From Heliocybe sulcata (Eukaryota > Basidiomycota > Agaricomycetes > Gloeophyllales > Gloeophyllaceae): a stretch of 64,000 nt of DNA. The stretch covers positions 434,001 to 498,000 of the forward strand of contig ML213520.1 of NCBI GenBank assembly GCA_004369045.1. The letters run 5' to 3'. A program made the translations under genes and the position numbers. Positions 58,791-64,000 of the stretch are shown here, piece after piece (the stretch's first letter is position 1; every line of letters starts with the position of its first letter). The notes beneath the pieces were generated by a model, which saw only the letters and a list, made by a program, of their open reading frames with translations, made no database searches and was not told the DNA's origin.

Positions 58791-60097
58791 CGCTTTAGCT
58801 AGAGAGCCCGCGCAAGAAACAGAAGCAAAAGTCCACTTAGAATACATTAGTATAGATAGAAGTTACCTAGTGGTCAGTGCCGCCCGAGCACCGAGAATAC
58901 ACAGTTAATATGTCCATTACTGAACAAGGAAGCGAAAGTCGCAAGGTACTTGCCCTGCGCGAACGCGCAGGCGCTTCTCGAGTACTGAAACGCGCCTCTA
59001 TACACATCAGGCTTCATTGTCAGATTCTGAATGATAATCAACCGTGAATTCAAGTGCTGCGACTGTAGAAACATGAAGAGACCATAGCTCGCAAAAGGAG
59101 GGCGAAGTACAGTCACAGGAAAATAAGGCAAGATGAATCTCCAGGCGGACTGTCCGAGCATTACTAACCTGGTAGCAAGATATGCACGACGTCGGTGGCT
59201 GGCGTGATAGCAGGAAACGGAAGTTATTCCTGCCCGCTGCGATACGTTTGACACAGATGCATGTTCTAAAATTGCTCACTGATGGGAGAATAACCTCCGG
59301 GTTAGTGAGGCACATCGCGCAGAATAGCAGAAGCTAAAGTAAAGGCACAGTCGAGCTGTCAGAGTTGCGATATCAGTTATGGGTCATGTTCACTTCTCAC
59401 CTTGGGATCTGTATCAGTGATATCTGAGGTTTCAAGGTCTGGCCGCAGCATGGGGATGTCGGTCGCACCGCTCACGCACGGCAAGGGGTTCATGCGCACA
59501 GTGAGATGGCACGAAAAACCAGCATATTCCACTGACATGGGTGAGCTCGTTGAGTCGCGCGGATGGGCATGAACATAGAATTCGGTAGACCAAGGGGAAA
59601 CCATAGGTGCTGTTACGCCTGAACATTGTCGTGTAAAGTCCACTTCCTGCGAGATGTCCTAGCCTATTGAGACTAGAGACATTTCATTGCTAAGAAGAAC
59701 ATCAATCCTGCTGCAGACAATTGATAGACATAGAAGTCCTTACATGGTCCTTACCCGAATGCGGTGATGCGGGACCAAGCTCTTCTCCCACTTTATTGCA
59801 AATTTCGAGAGGCCATGGCTCGCGTCCGCATGCTGTACAGCGGGCACGACATGGTTTTACCCCGTCTAGAAAGCACAAGTCCCGTGGAATCCGAACGTGA
59901 TGGAACGCCGGCAGTAGCAAGAGACGCCGTATTCGCGCGCGTGTGATTGATGCATGCATATGCATATCCGCACTATTCGGTGTGGGGAAGCCAGACGTCA
60001 CTTTCACATTCTCGGACACCTCCTCTTCGACGTCGTCGTTATCGCCGCCTGCTTTCTCCGTAGGTCTGAGTGCTGAAGGCTGACGTTGGACGACGCC
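58791..60097. other. Intergenic with possible decayed gene
   Basis: Minus-strand segments at about 59640-59400 (SPWSTEFYVHAHPRDSTS, ending at a good GTGAGA donor), 59330-59170 (CLTNPEVILPS) and 59160-58990 (WRFILPYFPVTVLRPPFAS) look weakly protein-like, but no domain was recognised. 59700-60097 is the Lon upstream region; no TATA box stands out. Confidence 0.3.
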
Positions 60098-63000
60098 ATG
60101 ACAGCGACGCCCCTGCCCATCCTGCCCATTCCACACCCGCTGATCCTGTTGCCATCAGCGAGGCTTACCCTGCCAGTCAGCAGGGTCACCGGAGAAGTAC
60201 TGTCAACTCTGGTCCAGGAGTCGGATGTTCAACCTGTCCTCGCTGCGGTGCCGATAACTTCGCACATACAGCAGATCAATGGACTCAGGAAGGGCGAGCT
60301 GACGCTAAGCGAATGGGGGACGGCTGCACGGATCATTCGTCTCATTAGGCCGCCGAACCGCAATCCCCAGCACCCATACCTGCTCTCATTGCAAGGTCTA
60401 ACTCGGATCCATCTTGCGGAGCCATTACAGTTGAAGTCGAATGCTCTGGATGTCGTGAAGTACCATCCGGTCGAGTACCCGCCTGGAGATGAGATTCCGT
60501 CCGCGGAGACGGTCGAGGCCTTCAAGGCGGCTGCTCTTCGCTTGCTGGATCGTCTGGCGAAGGATTCGACGCAGCAGTCTCGTAAAGACGCGTGGATGAA
60601 GATTGCGGGTATGGTGGAAGAGATATCGGAGCAGCGGGCTGCTTGGATGGCAGACGTAATGATTTCTGCTGTCAATGGAGAGTACAGTGACAAGCTCGGT
60701 GCGTGGCTAAGGCCCTTTACTCATGTGTATGCATGCCAAATCACTTCAAAACAGCCTTCTTATCTGCAGCTGGGCCTGAAGAGCGCCTGAAGCTCGCTAC
60801 CCAGATCTTCATCAAACAAGCCTCCATCTCGGAAGTGTCTAAGAAGATCGCCTCTGCTGTGGATGAGTCGCTCTCAAAGCAACAGAAGGAGTTCTTCCTC
60901 CGTCAGCAACTAGCCGCCATTCAGAGGGAGCTGCACAACCTCAACCGCTCCAGTGGCGAAATGCCTCAAAGCTCCTCCTCATCCTCGGAGCTGGACGATG
61001 ATGAGCAGCATGAGGCTGAGGACCTTGCTGACATCAAGAAGAAGATCGAGGCTATGGAGCCCGGGAGTGAGGAGAGGAAGATGGGTGTTCGCGAGTGGAG
61101 GAGGCTCAAGCGGATACCTCAGGGAAGTGTCGAGAACGGTGTCATCAGGACATATGTGCGTCGCTTTAATACTGCCTTACGTGTTACACTCACCCTCCTG
61201 AAACAGCTTGAATGGCTGACAAGTGTCCCCTGGCCTTCGTCCACTACCACTGACACCTCAAGTCTCGACACATTGCGTGACCGTGCTTTTCTCCGGAATG
61301 CGCGTGAGCAGCTCGACTCGGACCACTTTGGTTTGGACAAGATCAAGCGCAGGCTTATCGAGTACCTCGCTGTCGTCAGGCTAAAGCAGCTTGCTGTCGC
61401 TGACGATCACCGGGAGCTCGATGCTCATGCGCAAATCCCTTCGGAAAGCCGGGAACTGGTGAAGGTTGACCCTGCCAACGCCCAAGTCGTCCCCGCTGCA
61501 CCAAAGCGCGGACCGTCAAAGAAAGCGGTCAAAGGACCTATCTTACTGTATGTATGGTATGCTGCGGCGGTAACAATTTAGCGCTGACTGGCTATACGCG
61601 CTCTGATACAGCTTCGTCGGCCCCCCCGGTGTCGGGAAGACCTCTCTCGGTCAATCCGTCGCGCGCGCCCTCAACCGCCCCTTCCAACGCATCTCACTGG
61701 GCGGCGTCAGGGACGAGGCTGAGATCCGCGGACATCGCCGAACGTATGTTGCCAGTGGTCCAGGTATGATTGTCCAGGCGCTTCGCAAAGCTGGAAGGCC
61801 TGATCCTGTGCTACTCCTGTAAGTTCTCGTCTTGTTAGAGCGCTCTCTCGGAGAGCAGCGGGCTTATGACGGACGTATAATAGTGATGAAGTGGACAAGG
61901 TTGGACAGAGCAACTTCCATGGCGACCCTAGCGCTGCACTGCTTGAGGTTCTTGATCCTGAGCAGAACCACTCCTTCAACGTACGCGAGTGCAAACTCAG
62001 GCATGCTGGTGCCTGTACTGATGCTCCATTATAGGATCACTACATCAACGTACCCATTGACCTGAGTCAGGTGCTGTTTATATGCACATCGAACACATTG
62101 GATACTATCTCAGCGCCGCTGCTCGACCGCTGCGAAATAATCCAGTTGTCAGGTATGAGACGCTCTCTGCTAGCGTGACGCGGCTGACGGCGGTTTATAT
62201 CAGGCTATACATACGACGAGAAGATGCACATTGCTCGCCGCTTCTTAATGCCAAAACAGATGCAGGCGAACGGCCTCGTCGCTGAGCACCTGACGATTAC
62301 AGACACCGCGCTTCTGCATATCGTCACGAACTATACACGTGAAGCCGGCGTGCGTAGCCTCGAGCGGGCAATTGGGTCTGTTGTAAGGTTTAAAGCTGTA
62401 GAATGGGCTGAACATGTGGACGATGGGAAGGAGAAGGAGTATAAGAACGTCGTAGAGGAACTGGACCTCGAGACTATCCTGGGCATCTCGCGTGCAGAGG
62501 GAGATGAGAAGGATAGGGAAGAGAGGAGGGGGCTCGTGTACGGGCTCGTGGTTACTGGAATGGGCGAGGGCGGGATTCTACCGGTCGAGACCATAGCTGT
62601 GCCGGGAAGCGGTCGTCTGAAATTGACCGGATCCCTGGGTGATGTGAGTGAAGAAGACTGCACTAGGATTGTAGGTCTGAATATGGTATTGATGAGTTAT
62701 CTAGGTCATCAAGGAGAGCGGCGAGATTGCGCTGAGTTGGGTAAAGACCCACGCGTACGACCTCTGCATCACGGAAAACCGGGCTCAGGACCCTCTCAAG
62801 TTCCCGGACCCCATTGACATACATTTGCACCTGCCAGCGGGCGCTCAGAAGAAAGATGGGCCCAGCGCCGGCATCGCAATGGTGGGTATCTGACGTCTGG
62901 CATGCTGTTCAGTTGCTCAACTAGACTATCAGGCGTGTGCCTTCGTGTCACTTCTCACTGGTGCTTGTATACCCACGAACATCGCCATGACTGGAGAGGT

Positions 63001-63359
63001 AGGCTTCTGGTACACCAGAGTTCCGATAAGATGTCTAACCTAAAACCCAGATCACGTTGCGAGGCCGTGTCACTCCTGTCGGTGGTATTAAGGAGAAGGT
63101 CGGTAGCTGTTGTCATTCAATGCTATGTATCTCTGATAGAGGCGTTCCGCAGGTTCTCGGAGCCCATCGTGCCCAAATGAAGAAACTAATCTTGCCGTGG
63201 GCTAACCGTAAGGATGTAGAGCACGATGTTGCACAAGACGTGCGCAAAGAGATAGAGTTCGTGTTCGTCAAGACCATGGAGGAAGCGTTGATTGCTGCCT
63301 TCGGGAAGGGTACCCTAGGGTGGAGAAAGCCTACGTTGGTTATGGAGAGTCGCCTCTGA
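60098..63359 (+). CDS. Peroxisomal Lon protease homologue (Lon2 type)
   Basis: ATP-dependent serine protease of the AAA+ class for peroxisomal matrix quality control. Exons 60098-60698, 60755-61547, 61612-61818, 61884-61980, 62035-62152, 62204-62643, 62705-62881, 62933-62998, 63051-63098 and 63153-63359; 2754 nt, 917 residues. N-terminal substrate domain ([20 protein letters not shown]), coiled segment [19 protein letters not shown], Walker [13 protein letters not shown], Walker B PVLLLDEVDKVG, sensor [10 protein letters not shown]. Catalytic Ser in [11 protein letters not shown] and catalytic Lys in [16 protein letters not shown]. The protein ends SRL, a type-1 peroxisomal targeting signal, and has no mitochondrial presequence, which separates it from Pim1. 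The upstream frame has only a TTG, so ATG 60098 was chosen. Confidence 0.95.
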
Positions 63360-63693
63360 TGGACCCTATCTATGAATTCCCGTACACTAGTCATTCATTT
63401 ATCATTCCCTTATGTGGATGGTGCGTCGTGTACGAACAGTTATATCTATGAGCAGTATGATTGTAACAGTAGATACGTGCTCCTGGATGGGAGAACTATA
63501 TGTATGACCTTTTGGGACGATCGTCGTGGCATAGCCTCGTAGGACACTTCTTCGTGCATCAACAGAAGTAGAAGGCCCGGTCTATGTACACAGCCGTCAT
63601 TGAACTAACCTATAACAAGTGGCGGGCATAAACCTGCAGACTCTGAAGTGTCATTTTCGATGTGCTGTGAAGAAGCTGTGAATGCCGCTTGCC
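63360..63693. other. Convergent intergenic region
   Basis: 3' flank of Lon (+) and of the next gene (-). No feature recognised. Confidence 0.4.
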
Positions 63694-63990
63694 TTACAAA
63701 ATGATCTTTGAGGGAATGTACTCGAGATACAGAGTTGCCCGTTTCGTAACTCCCTCGGGCCTGTGGGTGTACATGTCTATCGTGAGTTCGCCGTCTCGGG
63801 CTAGTCGGCTTGCCAAGATCCAGGACAGCGCACGGAGCAGTCTCATGATGCCATGATGATCCTGGCGATTCAATGAAAATAGTATAGCCAGAGCCGTCCC
63901 GCGAGGTTGATTTAGAACAAATATTGATGAACTGCCTTGACTAGCTAGAGTATGGCATTTGGCGGTAAGATAACTTCCAGGTCTATTCAA
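63694..63990 (-). CDS. C-terminal part of an unidentified gene (5' end outside window)
   Basis: The open frame ends EYIPSKIIL-stop at 63694-63696, with coherent sequence SWILASRLARDGELTIDMYT and HRPEGVTKRATLYLEY before it. A possible acceptor (GCCAG at 63862-63866) suggests that the last exon is 63694-63861, but the frame stays open upstream. Family not recognised. Confidence 0.45.
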   Translation of the reverse strand: MNRPGSYLTAKCHTLASQGSSSIFVLNQPRGTALAILFSLNRQDHHGIMRLLRALSWILASRLARDGELTIDMYTHRPEGVTKRATLYLEYIPSKIIL

Positions 63991-64000
63991 GGGAACAAAA

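Noticed and set aside
59702-60136. 144-codon minus-strand ORF upstream of Lon
   Set aside because: Overlaps the Lon start on the other strand and has no recognisable domain.

Overview
The window is nuclear DNA of a filamentous basidiomycete, most likely an Agaricomycete (possibly a polypore-type wood decayer). Genes are broken by many introns of about 45-65 bp with GT(A/G)NG donors and YAG acceptors. Several products have the layout typical of Agaricomycetes: a CYP63-like P450, a P450 annotated in these fungi as ent-kaurene oxidase-like, clade-specific seven-helix membrane proteins, and a PLD with split HKD motifs. All identifications come from reading translations by eye and splicing introns by hand; no database search was run.

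Left part (1-18 kb): a partial beta-propeller-like gene (-), a cysteine-rich secreted protein (+), a decayed minus-strand region, a Pro/Ser-rich disordered protein (+, 6.5-7.4 kb), a seven-helix protein gene (-, 9.3-10.9 kb), more decayed membrane-protein sequence, choline-phosphate cytidylyltransferase (-, 12.4-14.1 kb), and a second seven-helix gene (+, 16.5-18.1 kb) that is a paralogue of the first with all ten intron positions conserved.

Middle (18-37 kb): FAD-dependent oxidoreductase (-), TFIIE beta subunit (+), CYP63-like P450 (+) with a GC-AG intron, two tandem small paralogues with acidic heads and basic tails (+, 25.7 and 27.5 kb), a poorly defined gene near 29 kb, a second P450 (-, 30.2-32.5 kb), a gene-poor stretch, and a 348-bp non-autonomous hAT-like MITE with perfect terminal inverted repeats and an 8-bp target duplication.

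Right part (37-64 kb): a dense block of conserved genes. These are phospholipase D (-), PAN3 (-), a short-chain dehydrogenase (-), a wax-synthase-like acyltransferase (-), importin beta-1 (-), LSm7 (+), a Cid1-type terminal nucleotidyltransferase with an RS-rich tail (-), a fragment of a PIF1/Helitron-type helicase (-), peroxisomal Lon protease with a C-terminal SRL signal (+), and the 3' end of one more gene (-).

Functionally, three genes of RNA 3'-end metabolism (PAN3, LSm7, the Cid1-like transferase) lie within 16 kb. Lipid and small-molecule enzymes (CCT, PLD, two P450s, FAD oxidoreductase, SDR, acyltransferase) are scattered among housekeeping genes rather than forming one clear biosynthetic cluster. 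No tRNA, rRNA or CRISPR array was recognised.
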